64,000 bases of DNA from Lonicera japonica. Taxonomy: Eukaryota > Streptophyta > Magnoliopsida > Dipsacales > Caprifoliaceae. Positions 1-11,884 of this stretch are shown piece after piece. The stretch lies in the NCBI GenBank assembly GCA_021464415.1, contig CM038465.1, forward strand, positions 25,327,839-25,391,838, given 5' to 3'. A model generated the notes under the pieces. It made no database searches. It saw only the letters and a list, made by a program, of their open reading frames with translations, and had not been told where the DNA came from. The position numbers and the translations under genes were made by a program. Every line of letters begins with the position of its first letter. Position 1 is the stretch's first letter.

Positions 1-2315
1 ATAAGTTTAAGCACAGTTATCTATTCAACTTTGAATGTTAGTCAACCATAATTGAAATGTATATTTGAATTGAACCCCATAATTTACACACACCGTAACA
101 TGTTTATGCATAATTATAACATACATTTTGGAACAATTAAAAAATAACCAAAGTTCAAAATAAAGTTTTTATCTCCAAACGATAAAAACATTGATTTGAA
201 ATAGTCCACTATAATTTTAAAAAACATGTCTATGTAAAAAACTAATAATTTTATAGTCAAAATTTATAAAATTTTCACTTTACATTTTTCAAATTAATTT
301 TTAGAATTAATTCTTCTGTAAAAAAACATAACATGTTGAGATTATAATTTTCACATCAAAATAATGCCTTCCAAAGCAATAGGTGTTGTTCTGAATTGTG
401 AAGTGTTTAAAACGAAGTATAAAAACAAATTGGGTTCAAGGGTCACCGTCAAATTTACATGATTGATCTTAGTATTATTTTAAATATTAGTGTAGATAAT
501 GTATATCTAGCATCAATTTTTTATGTTTAAAATTGTTGAATGATAAAAAAATTAAAAATAACTAATTGAGGATAAAATTGAAATTGTTCAAGTAAACTTC
601 AAAGAAAAAAACCACGAGGCTAACATTTTTTTCTGAGCCGACGACCTTTAAAATTTTAATTACAACAAAGTCAATTTTTTATTTTGGGTAGAACAACTAT
701 TTTCACGTTTAAATTGGGCTATGTAAATAATTAAAATATGCCCTATGAAGCCAAAACTATTTTCAAAATGATGAAATTTAAGGAGCATCCAAGCCAAGCA
801 CGTGTGAACTTTCTAATAACATATATTAGAGTTTGAAGCATCCAACACCAAAATAAATTAACAATGGTAACCACTAAATTTTATATGTTGTTTTGAAAGG
901 CATTAATGATTTCTCGATATGAGATTTATAATTTCAACATGATATATTTGTTTACGTAGATAATTAACTACAAAAATTAATTGAAATGTGTTTGAGTGAA
1001 AATTTACAAAAAAACAAATAGAGTGGATGTACTTATTAATTTTGTGGATATTTTAATATGAATTCATTAATAAAATAATATTTATAAAAATTAACTCAAT
1101 AACTTTTTTTTGTATGTTAATCCACGTTGACGAGCTACTTTAATAGAGAATGTAAATTAATTTAATAATGTAGATTAACTACAAGAAATCTTAGATATAA
1201 ATAAAATCACGAATCACCCATACTATATACTGAAACTCATATAGCTTCACAATAATAATAAAGGAATGTTTATATTTTATTTAATAGATTAACTTACAAT
1301 AGCATTTTTCCAATTAATAATTAGATGTTATTTAATTTTCCTTTTTCGTAGTGGATGAATAAATCAAGTGGATAAATTCAAAATCACTCTTTTACTTCTC
1401 ATCTAACTTAAAAACTTTCAACTAATTCTACTTGTGCTCCCTCTTCAGATAAAAGTTTAATTAAAAATACATATATATATATAGTGGTTAAATATTTACG
1501 ATACATTGAGTCCAGAGTTAGAAAATTAATATTTTTAGTTCTGAAGACATAATCATATGTTCAAATTATGCAGTTAGTACGTGACATTCTTATTTTGGAA
1601 CTAAAAACATTGATATTGAAAGTGTTGAATCAATATATTTGACATTGTAATTTGCATTTAATTAATTTTCAACTAAAATGGAGAGTATTCGCAAGTTGGC
1701 TATTATATATGAAATATAAATGTTCAACCTTAATACACACACATATTAAAAAAAAAAACACTTAAATAGTAAAAATTAACATTGAGTATTACTTCAAGTA
1801 TTCAAAATTTCAAATTATTATCCCAAAACATCAATAAAGTTGTGACATTAATGCTTTTCTCCCGGTAGCTAATAATTAATAATCATATTTGTTAAGAAAT
1901 ACCGAGAGCCGCATATTAAAAAATAAATAGAAAATAGAGCTAAGTTTAATTTTTAATTAGTCATTCATTTTTCAAATCTCTTTTTCAATGAACTAGCCCA
2001 TCCATTGAAAAGATTATATTTGTACTGTTAACGGGGCCCCATTTTCAAATTTCGCCGATGGCCTTGAAACATGCAGACTGGCCCTGATTGGCCAGTTTTT
2101 TAATTTCAAAAAGAGAAAAAGAAAAAGAAAGTACGTATGTATAAAAATTGAGATGAGAACAAAGTATAGCAAGAAGACTGTTTTAAAAATTGAGCATTCG
2201 GCCCGGGAGAAAACATTCTCAATTCTCTCCTCCTAGGATGGCAAGGGCCCAATTAATGGGTTTTGTTAACGAAGGAAAACGAACACAAATATTGGAGTAT
2301 GAGTAAGTTAACTTA
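1..2315. other. AT-rich intergenic DNA, no gene seen
   Basis: No coding region, RNA gene or recognisable transposon terminus was found by reading both strands. The stretch is AT-rich with homopolymer runs and short TA runs (for example near 1,470). Absence of a call reflects what can be seen by eye; old degraded repeats could be hidden here. Confidence 0.5.
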
Positions 2316-2633
2316 GAGGGTGTTTGTTTTTACTTTTGAATATTTAATAAAAGAGTATTAATTATTTAAGGTGTAATATGATATTTATTTTTTAAAATTA
2401 TTAAGAAGTTAACAGCTATTTTTTTAATGATTATACATTCAGCATTAAGAGGCATTAGTTCCGCTAAATGCTTAATACTGAATTTAAACCATTGCTTTAT
2501 ACAAAAACATAAAATTCAGAAGCTCATTCAAAATAAAAAAAAACAAACAATATTTTCAGAATTTGAATTTAACATTTAGCACTCAGTAATTAGTAATTAA
2601 ACATTCTGCAATTAAAAAAAAAATAACACACTC
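2316..2633. mobile_element. Tourist-like (PIF/Harbinger-type) MITE, TSD TTA
   Basis: The left end reads GAGGGTGTTTGTTTTTA and the right end, reverse complemented, reads GAGTGTGTTATTTTT, giving imperfect terminal inverted repeats. Both ends are flanked by TTA (2,313-2,315 and 2,634-2,636), the target duplication of PIF/Harbinger elements. The 318-bp body has no coding capacity. Internal motifs such as 'cattaagag' and 'taatactgaat' recur in the related copies at 25,065 and 53,462. Confidence 0.65.
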
Positions 2634-2857
2634 TTAGTGGTAAAAACATATACTTAAATTTGAGAAATTCTAAGAATTTTTTATTTTTTTTGGGCAAAAT
2701 AAATTCTAAGATTGAGTCACATATAAAACGAGATTTTCATTGTTTAAACTTTAAAATAAAGAAAAAGAAGCTTAAACCTTTCTTCTTTTAATTAAAAAAA
2801 TAATTAGAAATTAGGTAGAAGGTCTTATTACACATTGATTTTTACCAAAAATCTAAT

Positions 2858-3390
2858 GAATAATATTTTTTTTGAATAAAGGGCCCATTTTTAATTGATA
2901 ATTAGTGTAAGAGACCTATTTTATTTTATATTTTAAATGAAGGTATTTGAATAAATTTAAATATCATTTAATTAATAAAAACATGTTATATATTACCTAA
3001 ATTACCCCCTCTTTATGAAATTTGCACAAAAAATATGGACTGCGAAATTCATATTGCAGTAAAATATGAACTGCAAAGTTCATATTGCAGTGAAATATGG
3101 ACTGCAATATGAACTTTTGCACTAGAAATATGGACTGCAAAGTTCACATTGAAGTAAAAAATGGACTGCAATATGAAATTTGCAAAAAAATATGGACTGC
3201 AAAGTTTATATTGCAGTAAAATATGAATTGCAAAAGTTCATATTACAGTAAAATATTTTAATGCATATTGGTATTTTTTAGTTTATTTTAAGGGTTGGGA
3301 TGTCATTTTACAATGAAAAAAAAAGACACATGTCATATTATCAATAAAATAAAAAATAGGCCCTTTATTTACAAAAAAAAAAAATTATTC
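2858..3390. mobile_element. Candidate nonautonomous DNA transposon with TIRs
   Basis: Inverted ends of about 30 bp are visible. The left end has GAATAATA, a T run, then AATAAAGGGCC; the right end has the complementary GGCCCTTTATTT, an A run, then ATTATTC. The interior is non-coding and carries the stem-forming short repeats at 3,030-3,262. No clear target duplication was found because the flanks are A/T runs. The superfamily is unassigned. Confidence 0.5.
3030..3262. repeat. Alternating direct and inverted short repeats (about 30-bp units)
   Basis: Units built on 'atatggactgcaaagttcat' and 'attgcagtaaaatatg' repeat about six times with drift. Each unit carries CTGCAATATGAAC or its complement GTTCATATTGCAG, so units can pair with their neighbours in either orientation. 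A transcript through this block would be able to form several alternative hairpins. Confidence 0.7.
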
Positions 3391-4255
3391 CTTAACTTTA
3401 ATGTGAAAATTTTTCTCTAATAAAATATTTTTTTTAATTGTCCCAAAAAAAACAAAACAAACATAGACACACGTGATTGTTTCCTTTTTAAAGACCTCTA
3501 AAAAAGTAAAAATTTATCCTCCCACATGGGCCCCACTATAAACCAATTTAGAATACGAATTAAACAAATGTGAGAGTGGACCCAATAGTCCAAAATTATG
3601 TGCTGAAAAGGGGGTTCAATTAGGAGAATAAAAGGCCTCCTAATAGAACATTTGGGCCCAATGATCAGTTTAAACCATGTGAATGCTCACTGGTGGGTAA
3701 TGGCACCATCTGAATGTTCACGTTTACTTATAATAGGTTGATCCTTTATCTTTTATCATTGCATTATTGTAAAATGAATGTTTCATGACAAATAAATCCC
3801 CAAAAATTTGCAATCGAGGAAGTTTTCTTTATGTCGCAAAATTCTGAAGGCAAACAACTTTATTTAATGCTTATTAATTGGGAACACAAGAATAGAAAAT
3901 TCAATATTTATAGATTTTTGTTTTAGTTTTATTAATTAATTTATTTATTTAATAAGTTCATCTTCAAGTCAATTATATATTTCATAAGAGAAAGTTGTCC
4001 TCAAAAACAAAATCCTCATAATTAGATAGATGATGTTGTGATTAAATGCATGAGGAGAAGATTTGATATTTTATGAATTATATGTTAATTTTATTAATTA
4101 GTTCGTTTAATTTATGACAAGTGGGATTACCTTAATTATCTATATATTTTAATCAAGTAGTAATACTAAATTTTTTATATGTATTTTGTTAATTAAGTTT
4201 AATTTATTTATAAACCAGATTCAATATTCAATTTGAAAAGGAAGGAATTTAATGT
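3391..4255. other. AT-rich spacer, nothing recognised
   Basis: No gene, repeat unit or transposon end could be supported in this stretch. Confidence 0.45.
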
Positions 4256-4935
4256 AAAGTATCTTAAAAGTTTATACCCACCACATTTGTATAACAATAT
4301 ATATATATATATATATATAAATATGTCCAAAATGTCACAGCTCAAAAATGCGGAGATGAAGGGCGCCTTTTAGCCTTCAAGTAAAAGGTTAGCAACAATG
4401 GTTGCAAGAGCACTTATTGATTTTTAGTAAAACGATGAAACATAACTCAACGTACTTCTTACAGTTTTATATCTTTCTTGTATATAATAGTTAAAGTATC
4501 TTAAGAGTTTATTCCCACATTTCTATAACAGTATATATAATATGTCCAAAATGCCACAGTTCAAAGATACGGAGATGAAGGGCGCCTTTTAGCCTTCGAG
4601 TAAAAGGTTAGCAAAAATGATTGCAAGAACACTTATCAATTTTTAGTAAAACGATGAAACATAACTTAACGTACTTCTTACAGTTTTATATCTTTCTTGT
4701 AAATAGTAGTTAAAGTATCTTAAAAGTTTATACCCACATTTGTATAACAATATATACATATATATAATATGTCCAAAATGTCACAACTCAAAAACGCGGA
4801 GATGAAGGGCTTTTAGCCTTTGAGTAAAAGGTTAGCAAAAATATATAGTTGCAAGAACACTTATCAATTTTCAAAAAAACAATAAAACATATCTTAACAT
4901 ACTCCTGACAATTTTATCTCTCTCTTGTATATAAT
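4256..4935. repeat. Three tandem copies of a roughly 220-240 bp unit
   Basis: Units start at about 4,256, 4,493 and 4,713, each with 'aaagtatcttaa(a/g)agttta'. Each then has a TA-rich run, 'atgtccaaaatg(t/c)cac', a 'ggagatgaagggc...ttttagcctt' block, and ends near 'ttatatctttcttgta'. The first two copies carry the palindrome GGCGCC inside 'aagggcgccttttagcctt'; the third has lost it. There is no coding capacity. Confidence 0.85.
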
Positions 4936-5520
4936 AGAGATTAACTTTATAGTCGAATAGTACATCGGTACTCTATACACACTCGAAGCTTGGTTCTTCA
5001 TAATCCTAGTAGTTGACTCATTTCCTAGTCTTAGCAATCCATATATATGATATGGCAAGAGTCCACTATATACGTGATGCTGAATAGATAAAATTTTATA
5101 ATTTAACCTTGTTATGTGATTAAAATCAATACCTAAATAATAAAAAGGATATATGCATTATCGGAATAAATTACTTTGGACAAGACTTTCCTCGATCTTA
5201 ATGCTAGAAGGTGAATTTTAATCCAATCAAACATTGCGAGGAGAGAAAATAAACATCATTTCTAGTTTTAAGACTAGTAAAACAAATACCACCTAAGTAT
5301 ATATATATATATATATAATTGATTAAGTAATCCTAAGATGAATATATAGAGAATTTTCTTTTTTAAGGCATTTTGAGACATCTCAAACGCTACCTAATTA
5401 AACTCAATAGAAAAGACTTTTCTCTTTGAGACATCTGAAAATAATATATATATTTTTAAGCTTCTTAGGCATAGTATGATAACGACATGGAAAAAGAAAA
5501 TAAAAATACTTGATTTAGTA

Positions 5521-5717
5521 AGAAGTTGAAAAATAAGTTGAGGCATGTGATAAGATACTCTCCATTTCATATTCATTTTATAAGTAGATGTTTTCCATCC
5601 TTCATAATTTTTTGTGAAAATTTTTTCTTCCTCAAGCACCAAAGAAAATTTGTCCATAAAAAAGTCACAAAATAAGAAGACATCTCACTACATATATCAA
5701 CTCATTTTTCAGCTTCT
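5521..5717. mobile_element. Small TIR MITE, family F3 (copy 1)
   Basis: Terminal inverted repeats begin AGAAGTTGAAAAATAAGTTG on the left and AGAAGCTGAAAAATGAGTTG on the right (reverse complement). The same 196-bp element occurs at 27,376-27,571 and 55,762-55,957. The short minus-strand reading frame across this copy is a by-product of the repeat. No convincing target duplication was found, so the superfamily is open. Confidence 0.6.
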
Positions 5718-5998
5718 CATAAAACTCAACTATTTTTCTTTTTCTTTTTCATATTGTTATTAAACTGATCCTTAATGATCAATATTGTGCAGCACATAAC
5801 TTATTGTCACTACGTGTCGCTCTTGCTTCAATTTTCTATCCATTTCGTCGATCATTCAATAAAATTTCGTCTCTCTTGGGATGTGATTCATCCCCATCGA
5901 TCAAGCATTGGTGCATGACAAATTCAACTTTCGAGTTCCACGCATGCTCTTTCTTCACTTTTTTACCTTTCATTAGGCTGCTATTCTTTCTTTAAAAA

Positions 5999-6545
5999 AA
6001 CTAGGCTTAATTTAACACTATACTATTTATAATTAAATTTCTTCTTAAAAAATACTACTGCTTTCTATTTGTGTAGTAGTATTTAGTTTAAATTTATGCA
6101 TGGTTTTTGTGTAAAATTTTACGCATTTGATAACAAAAATAATAAAAGAAACATAAATGGTGTATTTGCGCCAATTAGAGAGGGTTCACCAAAAACAAAA
6201 ATAAAATAAAATAAAATAAAAAAATATATATCTGGAGACGCTACGGAAGACAATGGAGACAAAGAAGGGGAGAAGTAGTGGAAAAAATTGGAAAGAACAG
6301 TAATCTAACATTATTGCATGCATGAAACCAACCCCCAACATTCCTGCAACTAACCACAGATATTAAAAAGTTTTTCTTTTTCAAATTAAAGTGTAAAAGA
6401 AAAGAGATCGATGAATGTATATACATACCGGGCTTTTTGCAAATTTCAAAAATTTAACTAAATACCTTTCAAATTCTATCTACTTTCTCCACTTTACTCG
6501 TATATCTTCCTATCTTATCACCAATACTACCCAAATTATTTATTG
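5999..6545. repeat. Local dispersed repeat D, copy 1
   Basis: The block from 'ctaggcttaatttaacact' through 'ttgcatgcatgaaaccaa' and 'aaagtgtaaaagaaaagag' to 'cttcctatcttatcaccaat' matches 10,072-10,591, which continues after Athila-1 at 22,221. Partial copies lie at 7,105-7,640 and 9,001-9,170. It has no coding potential; it may be a fragmented old element or a local duplication. Confidence 0.7.
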
Positions 6546-7104
6546 GAGTTGAGGTGTTGTAATTAACCAATTTTATGGTCTTTACTTTTGCTTCCCATAA
6601 ATTATTATATTTACTTCATGTGTATACATGGAAAGTTTCTTTCACCAATACATATTATGCCAAAATGTTGAAAATGGACCACCTAGAAAATTTTGAATTG
6701 GTTCAAACATTGGGTGACCCAAATATAAAATTTGATTTTACCCTTTCAAGAGCGGGTAGCTGATCAAATAATTGATCTGGGTAAACCCCGCGCAAAACGG
6801 TGGTCTATAGTAGTAAACCAGTGACCAAAATTTTTATTATTTCTTTTTCTTTTTTTCTTTAAACATATACTTTTTTATTGAAATAATAAAAGGGGGTTTC
6901 AAAATAAAAATTAATCGACAAGGCTAGGGTTTAGCTCAGAGAAACAAAAGGGGATTTTAGGAATGAGAGAACGAGTTGAGGGATTCACTTTTCAATTGTT
7001 GAAGATTTGATTCAATTCGATCAAATTACATTGAAGGATTCAATTGATTTTACATGTTTCTTCATCTATTCTCCTTGCCATTGAACATTAATTTGGTTTT
7101 AATT

Positions 7105-7640
7105 TGATGAAACCAACCCCCAGCAACACACCTGCCACTAACAAAATATAGTAAAAAGTTTTTCTTTTCAAAAGTGTAAAAGGAAAGAGAGTTGATTTCT
7201 TTTCAAAAGTGTAAAAGAAAAGAGATTTGATGAATATACATATGGAGTTTTTGCGAATTTCAATGAATCTTGAATATTTATGTTCTAAATTTAACTAAAC
7301 ATGCACCTTTCAAATTCTATCTACTTTCTTCACATTAGTCGTATATCTTCCTATCTTATCACCAACCCAACCCAAATTAAAGCTAGTTTATAGTTAATTT
7401 TGTATAGCATACATATTTCCTGCCGAAAAAAAGTACATAGTTTGAAATCTCTTTTTATAAAGTACCGCCAAAAAAGAGATTTGATGAATATATAGTGACC
7501 AAAATTTTTATAATTATTTTTGTTTTTTCTTTTAACATTTTGTTTTAATTGAAATAATAAAAAAAGGGTTTCAAAATAACCCTTTTTTACAATTGAGCGA
7601 AGGAGCCGAGGGATTCTCTTTTCAATTGTTGAAGATTTGA
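7105..7640. repeat. Local dispersed repeat D, copy 2
   Basis: It shares 'gaaaccaacccccagc', 'tttttcttttcaaaagtgtaa' and the block 'agcatacatatttcctg' through 'attgaaataataaa' with copies 1 and 4. Its 3' part (from about 7,380) matches 22,256-22,450, the DNA just right of Athila-1. It contains an internal duplication of 'cttttcaaaagtgtaaaag'. Confidence 0.6.
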
Positions 7641-9000
7641 TTCGATAAAATTATGCTGAAAGATTGAATTGATTTTACAAGTTTCTACATCTATTCCCCT
7701 AGCCGTTGAAGAATAATTTTGTTTCGTATGTATTCAAGCTCTAATTTTTTCTTCCTTCTATTTGATCAAATTTGGATATGAATTGTTTCAAATTATTGAT
7801 TGAAGTAGATCCAATCGATCAAAGAAGTATAAAAATTGTAATGAATTATTAGATTCCTATACTTTAACAATAATTCTAGACTGCATAAATATTTTTTATA
7901 TTTAGACAATTGACATATTCAACTTTGTCTGTTGTGTATTGGATAGATGGGGATCGGAATTTATATCTATAAGACTAACTCATCTTTATGGCAATTTATG
8001 TTTTAATAAATAATCGTCAAATTGATATATAATTATGTCCACATAAAATAAGTTGTCTAAATACTTGTTAATGTAGTTCTAAATAAAAAAATTATTTTGC
8101 GTTTTAAATTTCAAAAAATTATTAATTAAGATCTAGTTGTGGCACAATAATATAAAAGAAAGTTTGTTAATAATAATATATTCTAGTTTATTCTCTTTCT
8201 CCTTTTCTCCGTATGCTCGAAGCACGAAGCTTATAAATTTTATTGTTTATATAAAAGAAAATACTATTCAACCTAGTAACTAGTGAATATATCAAAACAA
8301 TATTGACACTTATCTACAGGGAACTACTTTAGCACAATTATATTTTGGCATATTTGGCTTCTTATTTTCATATATAAAAAGGAGGTTTAGGCCTCTTCAT
8401 TTAACCGTACACAGCGAAATTCACCCTAAAGAGCCATTGTTGAGACTCGAATTTGGGATATCTCCCAGAGTCGGTAACTTCCCTACTAGTAGTTTAAAAT
8501 TTCAACTGTAGAATTAAGATTTTAATATTATATTAATTATAACAAAAAATAACTATGTGACCTTCGAAACTTTAATGTGCACACGTATTTTCTTTATATC
8601 TTCCTAATTAAAAATAAATTTGTTAAAATACAATTATGTTGGCATAAAAGAGGCAATGAAATTAATAACAAAGATAGAAGAAGTAAAATGCAGGTATATG
8701 TATTGCCAGGACTAAATAATAAATGAGCAAACAATATGTAACAATAAATATCAAATAGAGTAGAACAATTTATTTTTTCTTAGTAACACATTTATAAAAA
8801 TAATCACATAAATCACACAAGCTATACTCAACCGTGAAAGTGATTTAAAATCAAAACTAGTTGATATTTTTCTATCTCAATCTACACAGCCCTGAGTTGC
8901 CACCCTTTTCCTTTCATATTACCTCTTTCATAAAATTCTCACCTACTTGTCATATTACGTCTTTCGCTATATAGATGCATGACAGCTAATGATCTTTTCT
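7641..9000. other. AT-rich spacer, nothing recognised
   Basis: No coding region or transposon terminus could be supported. A slightly GC-richer patch at 8,380-8,480 has no identifiable counterpart elsewhere in the window. Confidence 0.4.
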
Positions 9001-9170
9001 TTAAAATTAATCTCAATATCTCTTCATCACTTTAGAATATTTTTCTTCTAAATTTAACTAAACACCTTTCAAATTCTATCTCCCACACAATTTTATATCT
9101 AGTTTCTCCACTTTACTCATACGTCTTCCTATCTTATCAATCACCAATGCTACCCATAACAAAATATACA
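9001..9170. repeat. Local dispersed repeat D, copy 3 (partial)
   Basis: It contains 'ttctaaatttaactaaacac', 'ctttcaaattctatct' and 'cttcctatcttatcaatcac', as in the other D copies, but lacks their 5' portion. It runs directly into a short tandem repeat. Confidence 0.55.
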
Positions 9171-9308
9171 AGTTTATTTATGAATGAAAAAAGTGTACTA
9201 AATGGAAGTAAACGTAACAAAAATATACAAGTATTATCTATGAATGAAAAATGTGTAATGAATAAAAGTAAACAAAATATACAAGTATTATTTATGAATG
9301 AAAAAGTA
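9162..9308. repeat. Minisatellite, about 50-60 bp unit, three copies
   Basis: Three successive units contain 'caaaatatacaagt(t/a)tta', '(t/c)tatgaatgaaaaa(a/t)gtgta' and 'ggaagtaaac' or 'aaaagtaaac'. Small reading frames on both strands here come from the repeated unit. Confidence 0.75.
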
Positions 9309-9312
9309 CAAA

Positions 9313-9808
9313 TTAAGCACAACATATATCCCATCGTGTCTCCTCACAACTCTGGTGTCGTAAAGACCCATCTTCGTGCACACTAAAATTACATTTAAAA
9401 TGAAATTTAAGTGGCACTTTAAATGAACTCCGGAGGTGTTGGTACAAGCGAATGCCTTTGAGATTGAAGTTGAGTGAATCCATTTCAAACTCATCCCTCA
9501 TCATTTTAAGGTGGTTTGGCTGAATGACACCAACCATTGGAGCATTAACAAATAAATGATCCAATTTGTTGATCATATAACGAGGAAGGAGGTGGTGGCA
9601 AGGAAGACAGAGTCAAGTGAAGGCCATGTACTTCAATGGCCGAGTGTTTACATGGGTTGGTAACTCTACCAACCAAGGTAAGATTAACATTTAAGTTTTT
9701 CTCGTTGTCCAATGATACCGAGAAATATTCGACACCAGCTAAGTTAAATTGGGGAGAGGATGGGTTGTACTTGGCCAAAGCATATTTGATCAAAGCCAAG
9801 ATGATCAT
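9313..9808 (-). pseudogene. Broken gene fragment, possibly LEA2/NDR1-HIN1-like
   Basis: Two overlapping minus-strand frames (9,545-9,808 and 9,313-9,576) read like one former protein broken by a frameshift near 9,560. The first part has a short truncated hydrophobic start, then KYNPSSPQFNLAGVEYFSVS and a stretch ending NVNLTLVGRVTNPCKHSAIE. That layout (P-x-F, beta-strand, then a T-NP motif) resembles NHL/LEA2-domain proteins, where a beta-rich domain follows a membrane anchor. The second part, LRSSFKVPLKFHFKCNFSV, fits a late strand of such a domain. The anchor is almost absent and no complete start exists. This is the only stretch in the window that resembles a host protein. The family assignment is an impression from motif order, not an alignment. 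Confidence 0.4.
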
Positions 9809-10071
9809 GAGTAGATAAAAGAAAATGATGTGTCATCCGCTTCTTGCTAATTCTCTATGGTGATGTGTCATCCGCCATCATGTAAATCAAGGGAGATTAG
9901 AGAATTTGTAGAAAAGATCAAGCTAACAGAGAATAACAAGAACAATAAGAAGTAGGATTCAAAAACCAAACAAAAAGAATAAACGAAAGGTGACAAGATG
10001 ACATGGATGGATTAAATGCGGTTCTCAAGCTCAGATTATATATATAGTGGAGATTAATGTACAATCAAGGA

Positions 10072-10591
10072 AACTAGGCTTAATTTAACACTGCTGTTTA
10101 TAGTAAAATTTCTTTTTAAAGAATGCTACTGTATTCTATTTGAGTGGTAGTATTTAGTTGTCTAGTACATTTGTTAAATTCATGCATGGATATTGTGTAA
10201 AATTTTACGCATTCGATAAATTCATGCATGGATTTGTGCCAATTAGAGAGGATTCTCCAAAAAAAATTAAAAAAAATACATACCTAGAGACACTACGGAA
10301 GACAAACGAGACACAGAAGGGGAGAAGTAGTAGAAAAAAAATAGAAAGAAGGGACGGAGTGCAAAACAGTAATCTAAATATTGCATGCATGAAACCAAGC
10401 CCCAACATCCCTCCCACTAACAAAAGATGGTAAAAAGTTTTTCTTTTTCAAAAGTGTAAAAGAAAAGAGATTTGATGAATATATATCTAAGGCTTTTTGC
10501 AATTTCAATGAATGTTGAATATTCATCTTCTAAATTTAACTAAATACCTTTCAGATTTTATCTAATTTCTCCACTTTACACATATATTTTC
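10072..10591. repeat. Local dispersed repeat D, copy 4 (left half, split by Athila-1)
   Basis: It matches 5,999-6,540 nearly end to end. Its last bases, ...CATATATTTTC, are the Athila-1 target site, and the repeat resumes at 22,221 with TTTTCCTATCTTATTACC. Joining the two sides and removing one TTTTC recovers the order seen in copies 1 and 2. Confidence 0.75.
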
Positions 10592-11752
10592 TGATAAACG
10601 CTTAATATTGTCATTTATACGCTCATTTTCGGAGTTTTTTGACGCGTTTATTTCTCTAAAACTACTCGGTTTGCCAACTTATTTCGCGATTAGTCTCGTA
10701 GCACTTTTGTATTTAACAATGCTTGGAAAGGCACATTTTTGTGTTTATTTTGGTGTCTTTAGATTTCAAGAAATATTGTATTTAATACAATAGTAGAATT
10801 TTCCATGGAGAGAAGGAATTCAAGAAAGTAGAAGTCTCCTTGTCCATGTGATAAAAGAAAGAAAGTGGAAGTCTCCATGTGATTAAAGAGCATCCAAGAA
10901 AGTGGAAGTCTCCATGTCCATGTGATTAAAGAGAGAAAGTGGAATTGTCCATCTGATTAAAGAGTATCCAAGATAGTGGAATTCTCCACCAAAAATAAAA
11001 AAAGCTTTTTTTATTTTTGGCATCCAACACAACTCTCCTATTTATAGTCTTCATTGTTGCTTTGGAGAGAGTACTTTTTTTACTTTTCATTTTCTTAATT
11101 TATAGAGAGCCTGTAATAGTTTTTTTTTAGAGAGAGAAATGGAGTTTACTTTTATAATTCTTGTAGTTGGCCATTTTCATAATCAAGTCATTTTCCTAGG
11201 GGAAACTAACAATGAGTTCTTAAATGCCTAGTTTAAATTTATGCCTTTTTTTGTGTATTTTAATTTTAAATCTTGGTTGATATTATATGGGAATGGGTTG
11301 CACTTGTTTCACACCCTTTGTCACAAGATAAAAATGAGAGATACACTTGTGTTGATATTTGCTTACACCCTTTCTTTATATGGCATTTATATAGGAATGG
11401 GTTGCTTTTGCTTCACACCCTTTTGCTTAGAAATGGGTAAAATATTCAACATTTAGGAATTGCATTGAGAACTTTGAATGAGATTGCTTTTACTTAACTT
11501 TGCAAAACAAATTAATTCTATAATGCCTTAGCCTTTTCTCATCTATTTTTACATCATTTTAATTTTTATTGCAAAACTTTAAAATCAACAACTAAAATCA
11601 ACCAATCAAATTCTCTTAAAGAAAGCCTTGGACTCGTAATCACCACATCGTTTTCCGACTATCCTTGTGGTTCGACACTTGGACTTACCAAGTATTATAA
11701 CTTGACAACCTGCACTTGGGTACCTTAGCACGGAAGTATTTTCGGCGCGTCA
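10592..11752 (+). repeat. Athila-1 left (5') LTR, internally deleted
   Basis: It begins TGATAAACGC and ends GGCGCGTCA. Compared with the right LTR it lacks about 601 bp at 11,160-11,164, where CTTGT marks the junction; the same CTTGT flanks the missing segment in the right copy. It contains a degenerate minisatellite at 10,805-10,995 built on 'aagaaagtggaagtctcc' and 'catgtgattaaaga', and a TATA-like 'ctatttatag' near 11,039. Confidence 0.95.
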
Positions 11753-11758
11753 AGTTTT

Positions 11759-11776
11759 TGGCGCCGTTGCCGGGGA
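11759..11776 (+). other. Primer binding site, tRNA-Asp type (Athila-1)
   Basis: TGGCGCCGTTGCCGGGGA starts 6 bp after the left LTR. It matches the 3' end of plant tRNA-Asp, the primer used by Athila-group elements. Confidence 0.92.
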
Positions 11777-11884
11777 TACGGCGAAAGACGGATTACGGGT
11801 TTTGAAAAAAAAAAAATTCACTTTGTAAGTATTCTTTCCCTTTGTAAATTATTTTTTTCTACTTATTATTATTTATTTTTTTAG

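Noticed and set aside
9147..9386. Overlapping frames on both strands around the minisatellite
   Set aside because: They reflect the repeated unit and lack any family signature.
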